Of a stretch of DNA of 55,138 nucleotides, positions 40,699-50,660 are shown piece after piece. This DNA is from an uncultured Alphaproteobacteria bacterium. GTDB taxonomy: Bacteria; Pseudomonadota; Alphaproteobacteria; Rhizobiales; Ancalomicrobiaceae. Position numbers and translations under genes: made by a program. Positions within the stretch are counted from its first letter, which is position 1, and every line of letters starts with the position of its first letter. The stretch covers positions 1 to 55,138 of the forward strand of contig CALFRR010000059.1 in assembly GCA_937919435.1 (NCBI GenBank), in the 5' to 3' direction. The notes under the pieces are model-generated. The model ran no database searches, was not told the origin of the DNA, and worked only from the letters and a program-made list of their open reading frames with translations.

Positions 40699-42435
40699 TC
40701 ACTTCACGCGGGCGAGGTGGATGATCCGGCCGAACCACGGTTCGTCGTCGATCACCCGGGTGAGCGAGATCACCGAGACCCGCTCGATCGTCGACAGCGC
40801 GGCGAGCATCCGGGCGTGCTGGGTCGAATCGAGGGCGCTGGTCGAACCGTCGAGCACCACCCACGGTCGGCGGTGGACGATCGCCCGGGCGAAGGCGAGG
40901 CACTGCTGGTCGTCGAGGGTCAGGAGGCGGTCCCAGCGCTCGCGGGCGCCGAGATCGCCGGCGAGCCGGCCGAGCCCGACCGTCTCCAGCGCCGTGGCGA
41001 AGGCGGTCGGCTCGAACCGCTCGGGCTGGTCGGGATAGGCGATCGCCTCGGCGAGCGAGCCGATCGGGAAATAGGGTCGCTCCGGCAGGAACATCACCTT
41101 TTCCGGTGGCGGCCGGTGGATGGTGCCGCGTCCCCGCGTCCACAGCCCGGCGAGTGCGTGGAAGAACAGCGTCTTGCCCGCCGCCGCCTCGCCGACGATG
41201 CGGACCCGTTCGCCCGGCCGGATGGTCACCGTCGGGGCCTCGAAGGCGGCCCGGCCGTCCGGCAGTTCGAGTTCGAAGTTCTCGAAGCGGAAGGCGTTCT
41301 CGGCGTCTTCGCGACAGTCGATGCAGGACGTGTCGACGGCGCAACGCTCGAGCGACTCCAGCGTGTCGTGCAGCCCCTCGACCCGGCGCAGCGTCGCCCG
41401 CCAGTCGGCGATGCGCGGCACGTTGTCGACGAACCAGCGCAGCGACGACTGCACCTGATTGAACGAGTTGACCACCATCATCAGCCCGCCGAGCGACATG
41501 CCGCCGGTGAAGTAGCCGGGCGAGGCGACCAGCACCGGCACCACCAGGGCGAGCCAGCCGTAACCGGAGGTGACCCAGGTCAGCCGCGCCAGATCCTCGG
41601 CGAGCACCTTCATCGCCTTGACCACCGCGTCGAACAGACCGCCGAGGGTGCGCCGTTCGTCCGCCTCGCCGCCGTAGAGGGTGATGCCCTCCGCCGCCTC
41701 GCCGACCCTGACCAGGGCGAAGCGGAGTTCCGCCTCGCGTTGGTAGCGCGTCGCGTTGTCGTCGATCATCGGTCGGCCCACCCACCAGGCGAGTGCCGAC
41801 CCGGCGAGCGCGAAGGCGATGGCGCACCACACCATGTAGCCGGGGATCGAGGTGAGCTTGCCGCCGATCGAGAACTTGACCTGTTCGGAGAGCACCCACA
41901 GCACCCCGACGAAGGAGAACAGCAGCAGCGTCGCCTGCAGCAGGCTGGCGCCGAGATCGGCGGTCAGTTCGGCGAGATGCCGGCTGTCCTCGTGGATGCG
42001 CTGGTCGGGATTGGCCCCCGCCTCGCCGGCGAAGGTCAGGAGATAGATCCGCTTCTCGGCGAGCCAGGCGTCGAGCAGGTCCTCGGTCAGCCAGGCCCGG
42101 AGCCGGATCTTGATCATCTCGGTGAACCAGGTCTGGGCGACGACCAGGACCAGCAGCGTCCCGGCGATCTTCAGGAACTCCAGCGCCTCGTGGACGAAGG
42201 CCGGCCGATCGCGCCGTTCCAGCGCGTCGTAGAAGGCGCCCTGCCATTCGTTGAGCCAGATCTGGCCGCCGATGTTCGAGACGATCACCGTGACCAGCCC
42301 GAGCACCAGCCAGAACAGCCGCCGTCGCTCCGGCGATCCGTGCATCCGCGAGATCACGCCGCGGACCCGGGAGAAGGTACCGGTTCCGGTGGGCGCGGGT
42401 CTCGAGGGGGATGCCGAATGCGAAGGGCCGTTCAT
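40699..42435 (-). CDS. SbmA/BacA-YddA-like ABC transporter with degenerate ATPase motifs
   Basis: This 578-residue fused permease-ATPase has six membrane helices in about residues 20-330, with SNIGGQIWLNEWQGAFYDALERRD and AYL-like RLRAWLTEDLLDAWLAEKRIYLLTF typical of the ABC_membrane_2 / SbmA-BacA group. YddA-type relatives carry a normal NBD. Here Walker A keeps GK-T (GEAAAGKT), but the signature reads LTLDDQQ instead of LSGGQ or LSLGEQ. Walker B ends VVLD529-G530, lacking the catalytic Glu, and the H-loop His is missing (ISLTRV). It therefore may bind but not hydrolyse ATP well. Relatives import peptides or very-long-chain fatty-acid-linked substrates. It is divergent from the GH3 gene. Confidence 0.88.
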   Translation of the reverse strand: MNGPSHSASPSRPAPTGTGTFSRVRGVISRMHGSPERRRLFWLVLGLVTVIVSNIGGQIWLNEWQGAFYDALERRDRPAFVHEALEFLKIAGTLLVLVVAQTWFTEMIKIRLRAWLTEDLLDAWLAEKRIYLLTFAGEAGANPDQRIHEDSRHLAELTADLGASLLQATLLLFSFVGVLWVLSEQVKFSIGGKLTSIPGYMVWCAIAFALAGSALAWWVGRPMIDDNATRYQREAELRFALVRVGEAAEGITLYGGEADERRTLGGLFDAVVKAMKVLAEDLARLTWVTSGYGWLALVVPVLVASPGYFTGGMSLGGLMMVVNSFNQVQSSLRWFVDNVPRIADWRATLRRVEGLHDTLESLERCAVDTSCIDCREDAENAFRFENFELELPDGRAAFEAPTVTIRPGERVRIVGEAAAGKTLFFHALAGLWTRGRGTIHRPPPEKVMFLPERPYFPIGSLAEAIAYPDQPERFEPTAFATALETVGLGRLAGDLGARERWDRLLTLDDQQCLAFARAIVHRRPWVVLDGSTSALDSTQHARMLAALSTIERVSVISLTRVIDDEPWFGRIIHLARVK

Positions 42436-42550
42436 CTGCGCTAACCTACCCCTCGGACACGGCCACACCAGACCGGTGTGATTCGGCCGGAGCGTGTCCT
42501 CGAGAGTGCGCCGGCCGGGAGCCCGGATCAATCCGGAGGAGGACGACACG

Positions 42551-44737
42551 ATGCCGAAGACGCAGCGGCCACGCTGGAGCGAACGGGTCGAGCGGTTGAT
42601 CGCCGCGATGACCCTCGACGAGAAGATCGGCCAGTTGACCCAGGTGTCGCTCGGCGCGGAGACCATCGTCACCGGCCCCGGTGCGACCCGCGAACCCTCG
42701 GTCGCCGAGGTCCGCGAGGGCAAGATCGGTTCGGTCCTCAACCTCGTCGGCCGCGACCGCATCCATGCTCTGCAGAAGGTCGCGGTCGAAGAGAGCCGGC
42801 TGAAGATCCCGCTGTTCTTCTGCCTCGACGTGATCCACGGCTACCGCACCTCGTTCCCGGTGCCGCTCGGCGAGGCCGCCGCACTCCGCCCCGACCTCTG
42901 GGAGGCGACCGCCCGGGTCGCCGCGGAAGAGGCGACCGACGACGCCATCGATCTGACCTTCACCCCGATGCTCGATCTCGCCCGCGATCCCCGGTGGGGC
43001 CGGATCGTCGAGGGGCCCGGCGAGGATCCGTACGTCGGCGCGGTCTTCGCGCGGGCCAAGGTGAAGGGCTTCCAGGGCGACGATCTCGCCCGCCCGGATG
43101 CGATCGCCGCCACCGCCAAGCACTTCGTCGGCTACGGCGCCGTCACCGCCGGGCGCGACTACGCCTCCGCCGAGATCTCCCCGCGAACCCTGCACGAGGT
43201 CTATCTGCCGGCCTTCCGCGCCGCGGTCGAGGCGGGATGTGCGGCGATCATGCCGGCCTTCCTCGACATCGCCGGCGAGCCGCTGTCCGCCCACCGTCCG
43301 TTGCTGACCGAGCTCGTCCGCGAGAAATGGGGATTCGAGGGGATCTACGTCTCCGACTACGATGCGGTCGCCGAGCTGATCCCGCACGGCGTCGCCGCCG
43401 ATCCGGCCGAGGCCGCCGCCCTGGCGCTCGCCGCCGGGATGGACGTCGACATGATGAGCCCGGCCTATCCGACCGGTATCGCCGAAGCGCTCGATCGCGG
43501 CATCCTCGATCTCGCCACCCTCGATGCGACGGTCGGCCGGGTCCTCGCCTTCAAGGAGCGGATCGGTCTGTTCGACGCGCCCTACGGCCGCGGCGATCCC
43601 GCCCGTCCGGCGTCGCGGCCGCGCGAGGCGCGCCGGGCGCTGGCCCGCGAGGCGGCGATCGGCTCGATGGTGCTGCTGGAGAACCGCGGAGCCGTCCTGC
43701 CGTTGGCGCCGACCGGCGGCGGACTCGCGCTGATCGGCCCCTTCGCCGACGCCGCCTTCGACATGATGGGGCCGTGGTACGGGCTCGGCGACCAGGAGGT
43801 CAACGTCTCGCTCGCCGAGGGCATCCGCGCCGCCTTCCCCGATCGCGCGGTCACCGTCACCGCCGGCTGCGACAGGGACGGCGACGACGCCTCGGGCATT
43901 CCCGCTGCGGTCGCCGCGGCCGAAGCCGCCGAGGTGGTGCTGCTCTGCGTCGGCGAACCCGCCGGGATCTCCGGCGAGGCGGCGAGCCGGATGCATCCGG
44001 GTCTGACCGGCCGGCAGGCCGACCTCGCCCGCGCCGTGCTGGCCACCGGCCGGCCGGTGGTGGTGCTGCTCACCTGCGGCCGCCAGCTGATCGAGCCCTG
44101 GCTCTTCGAGGCCGCCGCCGCCACGCTGGTGCTGTGGTTCCCCGGCTGCGAGGCCGGCAACGCCGCCGGCGACGTCCTCTCCGGCCGCCGATCTCCGGCC
44201 GGACGTCTGCCGGTCTCCTGGCCCCGTGCGATCGGCCAGATCCCGGTCTTCTACGCCGAGCGGCCGACCGGCCGCCCGTGGCGCGAGGGCGAGCACTTCG
44301 TCACCCGCTGGATCGACGGCCCCAACGATCCGCAGTATCCGTTCGGCGCCGGCCTCGCCTACGGGCGGGTCGAGCTCTCCGCGCCCCGGCTCTCCGCGGC
44401 GACGATCCCCGCCGGGGCCGCGCTCGAGGTCGAGGTCGACGTCGCCCATGTCGAAGGTCGGACGGTGGAGACCGTGGTCTTCCTGTTCCTGCGCGACCGG
44501 GTCGCCTCGACCGCCCGGCCGGTGATGGAGCTGAAGCGCTTCGACCGGGTCACCGTCGCGCCCGGCGAGACCAGGACGCTGCGCTTCGCCCTCGGACCCG
44601 ACGACTTCACCCTGCTCGACGCGAAGCTCGAACCGGTGATCGAGCCCGGCACCTTCGACGTGCTGGTCGGCGAGAGCGCCGATCGGCGCGGCCTGAAGAG
44701 CATCGCCGTCGAGGTGACCGCCCCGGCGGTCGCCTGA
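42551..44737 (+). CDS. bglX: Glycoside hydrolase family 3 beta-glucosidase
   Basis: This 728-residue GH3 enzyme has the N-terminal barrel (LTQVSLGAET, FFCLDVIHGYRTSFPVPLGEAAALRPDLWEATARVAAEEA, GRIVEGPGEDPYVGA, KHFVGYGAV) and the nucleophile Asp in YVSDYDAV. A second alpha/beta domain (GSMVLLENRGAVLPLAP ... LCVGEPAGISGEAASR) and a C-terminal fibronectin-III-like domain (VETVVFLFLRDRVAS) follow, as in BglX. No signal peptide is visible, so it is probably cytoplasmic, unlike E. coli BglX. It removes terminal beta-glucose or beta-xylose. ATG 42551 follows GGAGGAGGA; the open frame further upstream is not family-like. Confidence 0.93.
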   Translation: MPKTQRPRWSERVERLIAAMTLDEKIGQLTQVSLGAETIVTGPGATREPSVAEVREGKIGSVLNLVGRDRIHALQKVAVEESRLKIPLFFCLDVIHGYRTSFPVPLGEAAALRPDLWEATARVAAEEATDDAIDLTFTPMLDLARDPRWGRIVEGPGEDPYVGAVFARAKVKGFQGDDLARPDAIAATAKHFVGYGAVTAGRDYASAEISPRTLHEVYLPAFRAAVEAGCAAIMPAFLDIAGEPLSAHRPLLTELVREKWGFEGIYVSDYDAVAELIPHGVAADPAEAAALALAAGMDVDMMSPAYPTGIAEALDRGILDLATLDATVGRVLAFKERIGLFDAPYGRGDPARPASRPREARRALAREAAIGSMVLLENRGAVLPLAPTGGGLALIGPFADAAFDMMGPWYGLGDQEVNVSLAEGIRAAFPDRAVTVTAGCDRDGDDASGIPAAVAAAEAAEVVLLCVGEPAGISGEAASRMHPGLTGRQADLARAVLATGRPVVVLLTCGRQLIEPWLFEAAAATLVLWFPGCEAGNAAGDVLSGRRSPAGRLPVSWPRAIGQIPVFYAERPTGRPWREGEHFVTRWIDGPNDPQYPFGAGLAYGRVELSAPRLSAATIPAGAALEVEVDVAHVEGRTVETVVFLFLRDRVASTARPVMELKRFDRVTVAPGETRTLRFALGPDDFTLLDAKLEPVIEPGTFDVLVGESADRRGLKSIAVEVTAPAVA

Positions 44738-44889
44738 GGCGAAGGACCACGCGCACCGGCCGGCGCTCGACCGGCCGGTGACCGGGTCCGGTGAAATTCC
44801 ACCTCGCCGGAGCACTTCGTGCCATGATGACGGTCGAGCGAGCCGTCGATCGGCGGGCGTCGATCGCGGCCCGCGACGGAGGTTTCGCG

Positions 44890-46518
<1,629 letters not shown>

Positions 46519-46597
46519 GCGGCGCCGGATCGCGCGAAGGCGGCGAGGAGAGGCCCCGCCGCGATCGTTCCGCGTCGTCCGCCCGGTCGGGAGGATC

Positions 46598-48004
46598 TCA
46601 GCCGCGGTTGTAGACGTCCTCGTAGCGGACGATGTCGTCTTCGCCGAGATAGGTGCCGGACTGCACCTCGATCAGGTCGAGCGGCACCTTGCCGGGGTTC
46701 TCCAGCCGGTGCCGGGCGCCGAGCGGGATGTAGACCGACTCGTTCTCGGTATAGAGGCCGACCTGGTCGTCGATCGTGATCCGCGCCGTGCCGCTGACCA
46801 CCACCCAGTGCTCGGAGCGGTGGAAATGGCTCTGCAGCGACAGCATCGAGCCGGGGTTCACGGTGATCCGCTTGACCTGATGGCGGGTGCCGGCGTCGAT
46901 CGAATCGTAGGCGCCCCACGGACGGAACACCTTGAGGTTCTGCGTCGCCTCGCGACGGCCGAGGTCCTGGAGCCGGCCGACCAGCGCCTTCACCTTCTCC
47001 GCCTTCTCCCGCGCCACCACCAGCACCGCGTCGCGGGTGGTCACCACGATCACGTCGTCGACCCCGATCACCGCGGTCAGCCGGTCCGGCGAATGGACGT
47101 AGGTGTTCGTCGCCTCGTGGAAGATCGCGTCGCCGAAGGCGCCGTTGCCGGCCGCGTCCTTCTGCGAGAGGTCCCACAGCGCGTCCCAGGCGCCGACGTC
47201 GGACCAGCCGAAGTCGGACGGCACCACCGCGGCGAGCCCGGTCTTCTCCATCACCGCGTAGTCGACCGACTTGGCCACCGCCCGGCCGAAGGCGTCTTCG
47301 TCGAGCCGCAGGAAGTCGAGGTCGCGGGCCGCCTTCTCGACCGCCTCGCCGACCGGTCGGCCGATCTCCGGCGCCAGCCGGTCGAGTTCGGCGAGGAAGT
47401 CGGCGGCGCGGAACAGGAAGTTGCCGGAGTTCCAGAGGTAGCCGTCGGCGACGTGGCGCTCGGCGGTCGCCTCGTCGGGCTTCTCGACGAAGCCGGCGAC
47501 CGCACAGACGCCGGTGTCGCCGATCGGTGCGCCCGGACGGATGTAGCCGTAGCCGGTCGCCGGACGGGTCGGGCGGATGCCGAAGACCACGATCCGGCCG
47601 AGCGCCGCGGCGGCGGCACCGCGCGCCACATGGGCACGGAAGCTCTCGACGTCGGGGATCGCGTGATCGGCGGCGAGCACCAGCACCTGCGCTTCCGGAT
47701 CCCGGGCCAGCGCCAGCGCCGCACCGGCGGCGATCGCCGCGCAGCTGTCGCGCCGCATCGGCTCGAGCACGATCTCGCCGGTCACCCCGACCGACCGCAG
47801 CTGTTCGGCGACGAGGAAGCGGTAGTCCGAACCGGTGACCACGATCGGATCGGAGAAGCCCGGGCCGCGCACCCGGAGCAGCGTCTCCTGGAACAGCGAG
47901 GTCTCGCCGGTCAGCGCCAGAAACTGCTTGGGATGAGCCTCTCGCGACGCCGGCCACAACCGGGAGCCGGAACCGCCGCACAACACCAGGGGAATGATCG
48001 CCAT
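46598..48004 (-). CDS. manC: Mannose-1-phosphate guanylyltransferase / mannose-6-phosphate isomerase
   Basis: This 468-residue bifunctional type II enzyme has an N-terminal nucleotidyltransferase domain (LVLCGGSGSRLWPASREAHPKQFLAL, FVEKPDEATAERH, the VPSDFGWSDVGAWDAL segment). Its C-terminal cupin isomerase domain has WGAYDSIDAG-like binding residues and the metal-binding QSHFHRSEHWVVVSG. It supplies GDP-mannose for polysaccharides. On the same strand, 165 bases upstream, is a GIPC-transferase-like gene, which suggests a shared envelope or capsule role. Confidence 0.96.
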   Translation of the reverse strand: MAIIPLVLCGGSGSRLWPASREAHPKQFLALTGETSLFQETLLRVRGPGFSDPIVVTGSDYRFLVAEQLRSVGVTGEIVLEPMRRDSCAAIAAGAALALARDPEAQVLVLAADHAIPDVESFRAHVARGAAAAALGRIVVFGIRPTRPATGYGYIRPGAPIGDTGVCAVAGFVEKPDEATAERHVADGYLWNSGNFLFRAADFLAELDRLAPEIGRPVGEAVEKAARDLDFLRLDEDAFGRAVAKSVDYAVMEKTGLAAVVPSDFGWSDVGAWDALWDLSQKDAAGNGAFGDAIFHEATNTYVHSPDRLTAVIGVDDVIVVTTRDAVLVVAREKAEKVKALVGRLQDLGRREATQNLKVFRPWGAYDSIDAGTRHQVKRITVNPGSMLSLQSHFHRSEHWVVVSGTARITIDDQVGLYTENESVYIPLGARHRLENPGKVPLDLIEVQSGTYLGEDDIVRYEDVYNRG

Positions 48005-48169
48005 CGTCGCTTACCTCGTCGACCGGAAGGGAACGGTGGGCGAACCTCGTCCCACGATCCGTCGAGAGCGTGACCGGACCGTTCCCCGCGTGCACCGATG
48101 GCTTATGGCGAACTTCCCCGTTCCCGTCGAGGGGCGCTCACGACATCGCAGGGAATGTGATGCCGCGTC

Positions 48170-49699
48170 TCACCGAACCGCGGCGAACGGCCGGAGGGCT
48201 TCGCCGGCCGGCCGGGTCGGGCCGAACAGGTCCATCACCTCGAACACCCTCGCCCGATGGAGCGCCCGGTTCCAGGTGTGCAGACCCGTCCACGGCGCGG
48301 CGGGTGCGATCCGGCGCTCGATCGTCTCCGTGCCCGGGCGGGACGGGTCGAACCGGGCGAGCGCCAGTGCGCCGCCGTAACCCTGCGAGGAGTCCTGGAC
48401 CGGCCGGATCCATCCGCCGTCGCCGGTCGCGAACGGCCGCCCCGCCGGGCGGACCGAGGCGACGTCGACGCGGAGCGGTCCCGGCCCGATCTCGGTCCAC
48501 GGCCCCCGCAGCGCCGGGGCCGTCCAGACGTGGAGCGCATCCCAGGACGACGACCCCTCCTCGCGACCGGTGCCGTGGAGGAACCAGCGGCCTCCGCTTT
48601 CGACGATCGTCGGGTCGTGGAGCTCCGTCCCGGAGATCAACACCGTGTCGAGCCGCCAGTCGTCCGGCGGTTCGACCGCCCGCCACAGCTCGACGGTGCG
48701 TCGCCCGGTGGTCTCGGGAATCATCAGCGTCTCGCCCTCTGCGGCGAAGACCTGCGGATAGGAGAGATGGCAGTCGGTCTCGAGGAACGGTCGGAACGGT
48801 CCCGGCCGCCCGTCGCCGGCCACCTCGGCGACCGACAGGATCCCCTTGCCGGTGGCATGGGGGAACTCCTCGACGAACAAGTGGACCCGGTCGCCGAACC
48901 GGAACGGGAAGGGGTCGGCGTAGAAGCGCCGGCCGTCGTCGGGGATCATCGCGAAGGGCGTCGGGTCGGTCTCGGGCCGATCGGCGGGCGAGGCGGGGTC
49001 GCGCAGCCGCCAGATCGTCCGCCAGTCCTCCGCCGTCGCGAGGTGGCGGGTCAGCCGGGCGAGGATCCGTCGGCCGAGCGTCGCCGCGACCAGCGCCCCG
49101 GTCCCCACCGATCGGCGACGGCTCGCCGCGATCGGAGCCGGCATCGTCCGGTCGGCCGTCCGCCGGGTCGGATCGACGAGATCTCCGATGACGCGGCGGA
49201 CGAGTTGGGCGAGCCGCGCCAGGATCATCGACAGGCCGGCGAGCGCTCGCCGCCGGTCCTCGACCGCGACGATCCAGCGTTCGACGGTCCGGGTTCCGGC
49301 ATCGTCGGCGATCTCGGCTTCGAGAACCGGGTTCTCCCGCTCGAGCAGCGCGGTGATCGCCCCGGCGAGCGGCGGCAGGCCGCCGCAGGTCACCCGCAGC
49401 CGGGCCGGCCCGTCGCCGGCCGCCCGTCCGCCGGTCAGATCGACGATCAGAGCGGCTCGGCCGGCGAGACGCGGGCGATGGGCGAAGGCGGTGGGCACCA
49501 GCGGATCGACGGCGAGGCTCTCGGCCCGCCGCGTCGTCAGCCGCTCCACTTCGAACAGCAGATCGAGCCCGGCCGGGGAGGGGTCGGCGGCGACCGGTAC
49601 GACGCCCACCGTGGTTCCCGGCAGGGCGGCGATCGCCTCGACCACGCCGAGGTGCCAACGCCTCGGCCGATCCTCGGGGATCAGGACTTCGATCCGCAT
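48170..49699 (-). CDS. GIPC glycosyltransferase-like enzyme (GH43-like fold, formyltransferase-like N-terminus)
   Basis: This 509-residue protein has an N-terminal half like the formyltransferase-fold domain seen before these enzymes (MRIEVLIPEDRPRRWHLGVVEAIAALPGTTVGVVPV). Its C-terminal half is like the five-bladed propeller of the glucosamine inositolphosphorylceramide transferase family: RRFYADPFPFRFGDRVHLFVEEFPHATGKGILSV, DCHLSYPQVFAAEGETLMIPETTG, ELHDPTIVESGGRWFLHGTG and GGWIRPVQDSSQGYGGALALARFD. Bacterial members are mostly uncharacterised and often sit in polysaccharide clusters. ATG 49699 follows GGAGCGGAA. It lies upstream of manC. Confidence 0.65.
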   Translation of the reverse strand: MRIEVLIPEDRPRRWHLGVVEAIAALPGTTVGVVPVAADPSPAGLDLLFEVERLTTRRAESLAVDPLVPTAFAHRPRLAGRAALIVDLTGGRAAGDGPARLRVTCGGLPPLAGAITALLERENPVLEAEIADDAGTRTVERWIVAVEDRRRALAGLSMILARLAQLVRRVIGDLVDPTRRTADRTMPAPIAASRRRSVGTGALVAATLGRRILARLTRHLATAEDWRTIWRLRDPASPADRPETDPTPFAMIPDDGRRFYADPFPFRFGDRVHLFVEEFPHATGKGILSVAEVAGDGRPGPFRPFLETDCHLSYPQVFAAEGETLMIPETTGRRTVELWRAVEPPDDWRLDTVLISGTELHDPTIVESGGRWFLHGTGREEGSSSWDALHVWTAPALRGPWTEIGPGPLRVDVASVRPAGRPFATGDGGWIRPVQDSSQGYGGALALARFDPSRPGTETIERRIAPAAPWTGLHTWNRALHRARVFEVMDLFGPTRPAGEALRPFAAVR

Positions 49700-49953
49700 C
49701 GTCGTTCCGCTCCGATCGTCGGGATCCGCATCGGACCGACCATCGCCGGTCCGCATGTCGAGCAGATTTACAGGTCCGTCGTCGAAACGTCGACGCTTCC
49801 GAGAGTCGCGCCTCGCCATGCGAGAGTCCACGGTCGACGCCGTTCGACATGGTTTCCGAAGTGTTGACCCGACGAAAAGAATTTTCTGCGGTGTTTTACT
49901 TCGATTTTCCGAATGAGGCGTAGGAAGGTGGGGTCGACAGGGGAGATCTCGCG

Positions 49954-50583
49954 ATGAACATGCGTCTCTGGGGTGCTGCCGTCCTTTTCGGGCTGGCCGT
50001 TTTCGCCGGCGCCGACGCCATGGCCTTCCCTCGGGTCTCCGACCCGACGCAGCGTCAGGCGGCGCTGCCGAAGGGCGGTTTCCTGACCGACCGCGATTTC
50101 ACGCCGGCTCATCTCGGGTTCCGCAACTTCTGCGACCGCTATGCCGAGCAGTGTTCGTCCGACGGCAAGGGCACGACCGTCGATCTCGATGCCGACAAGT
50201 GGCAGGATCTGGTCGAGGTCAACGATCTCGTCAACGACCGGGTCGAGCCCGACAACTACGGCACCGACTACGAGAACTGGTCGCTCGAGGCGACCCGCGG
50301 CCACTGCAACGAATACGCGATTCAGAAGCGCAAGGAACTGGTCGACCGCGGTTGGCCGATCGCCGCGCTGTCGCTGGCCGTCGCCCACACCCGCTACGAC
50401 GAGGGCAACGTCTTCCATCTGGTGCTGACCGTGCGCACCGACCGCGGCGACTTCGTCCTCGACAACCTGCGCCGCAAGGTTCTGCCGGTGACCAAGACCG
50501 GCTACGGCTTCATGATGCGCCAGTCGACCATCCACCCGCGCCTGTGGGTCCGCACCGGCGGCACCCGGATGAACGACGTCTGA
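49954..50583 (+). CDS. Periplasmic transglutaminase-like cysteine peptidase (BTLCP)
   Basis: This 209-residue protein has a signal peptide (MNMRLWGAAVLFGLAVFAGADAMA) and the BTLCP layout: GGFLTDRDFTPAHLGFRNFCDRYAEQC, then a triad of Cys118 (GHCNEYA), His155 (NVFHLVLTV) and Asp170 (FVLDN). The family is widespread in alphaproteobacteria and related to LapG, a periplasmic protease controlling adhesin release, but the physiological target here is unknown. GGGGAG precedes ATG 49954. A strong terminator hairpin follows. Confidence 0.92.
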   Translation: MNMRLWGAAVLFGLAVFAGADAMAFPRVSDPTQRQAALPKGGFLTDRDFTPAHLGFRNFCDRYAEQCSSDGKGTTVDLDADKWQDLVEVNDLVNDRVEPDNYGTDYENWSLEATRGHCNEYAIQKRKELVDRGWPIAALSLAVAHTRYDEGNVFHLVLTVRTDRGDFVLDNLRRKVLPVTKTGYGFMMRQSTIHPRLWVRTGGTRMNDV

Positions 50584-50605
50584 TCCGAGCCTTCCGCGAG
50601 ACTCC

Positions 50606-50639
50606 GACGGCGGCCGCGTCCTTCGACCCGGCCGCCGTC
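50606..50639 (+). terminator. Terminator of the BTLCP gene
   Basis: A perfect 11-bp stem (GACGGCGGCCG with CGGCCGCCGTC) lies 22 bases after the stop and is followed by GTCGTTCG, the same ending as the pnp terminator. It separates the gene from the convergent acyl-CoA dehydrogenase. Confidence 0.75.
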
Positions 50640-50660
50640 GTCGTTCGTGCCGTCGATGGT

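Noticed and set aside
48029..48086. GGGAACGGT / ACCGTTCCC inverted repeat before manC as a regulatory site
   Set aside because: The arms are 40 bases apart with no supporting promoter or T-run, and GC-rich 9-base matches occur by chance in this composition.
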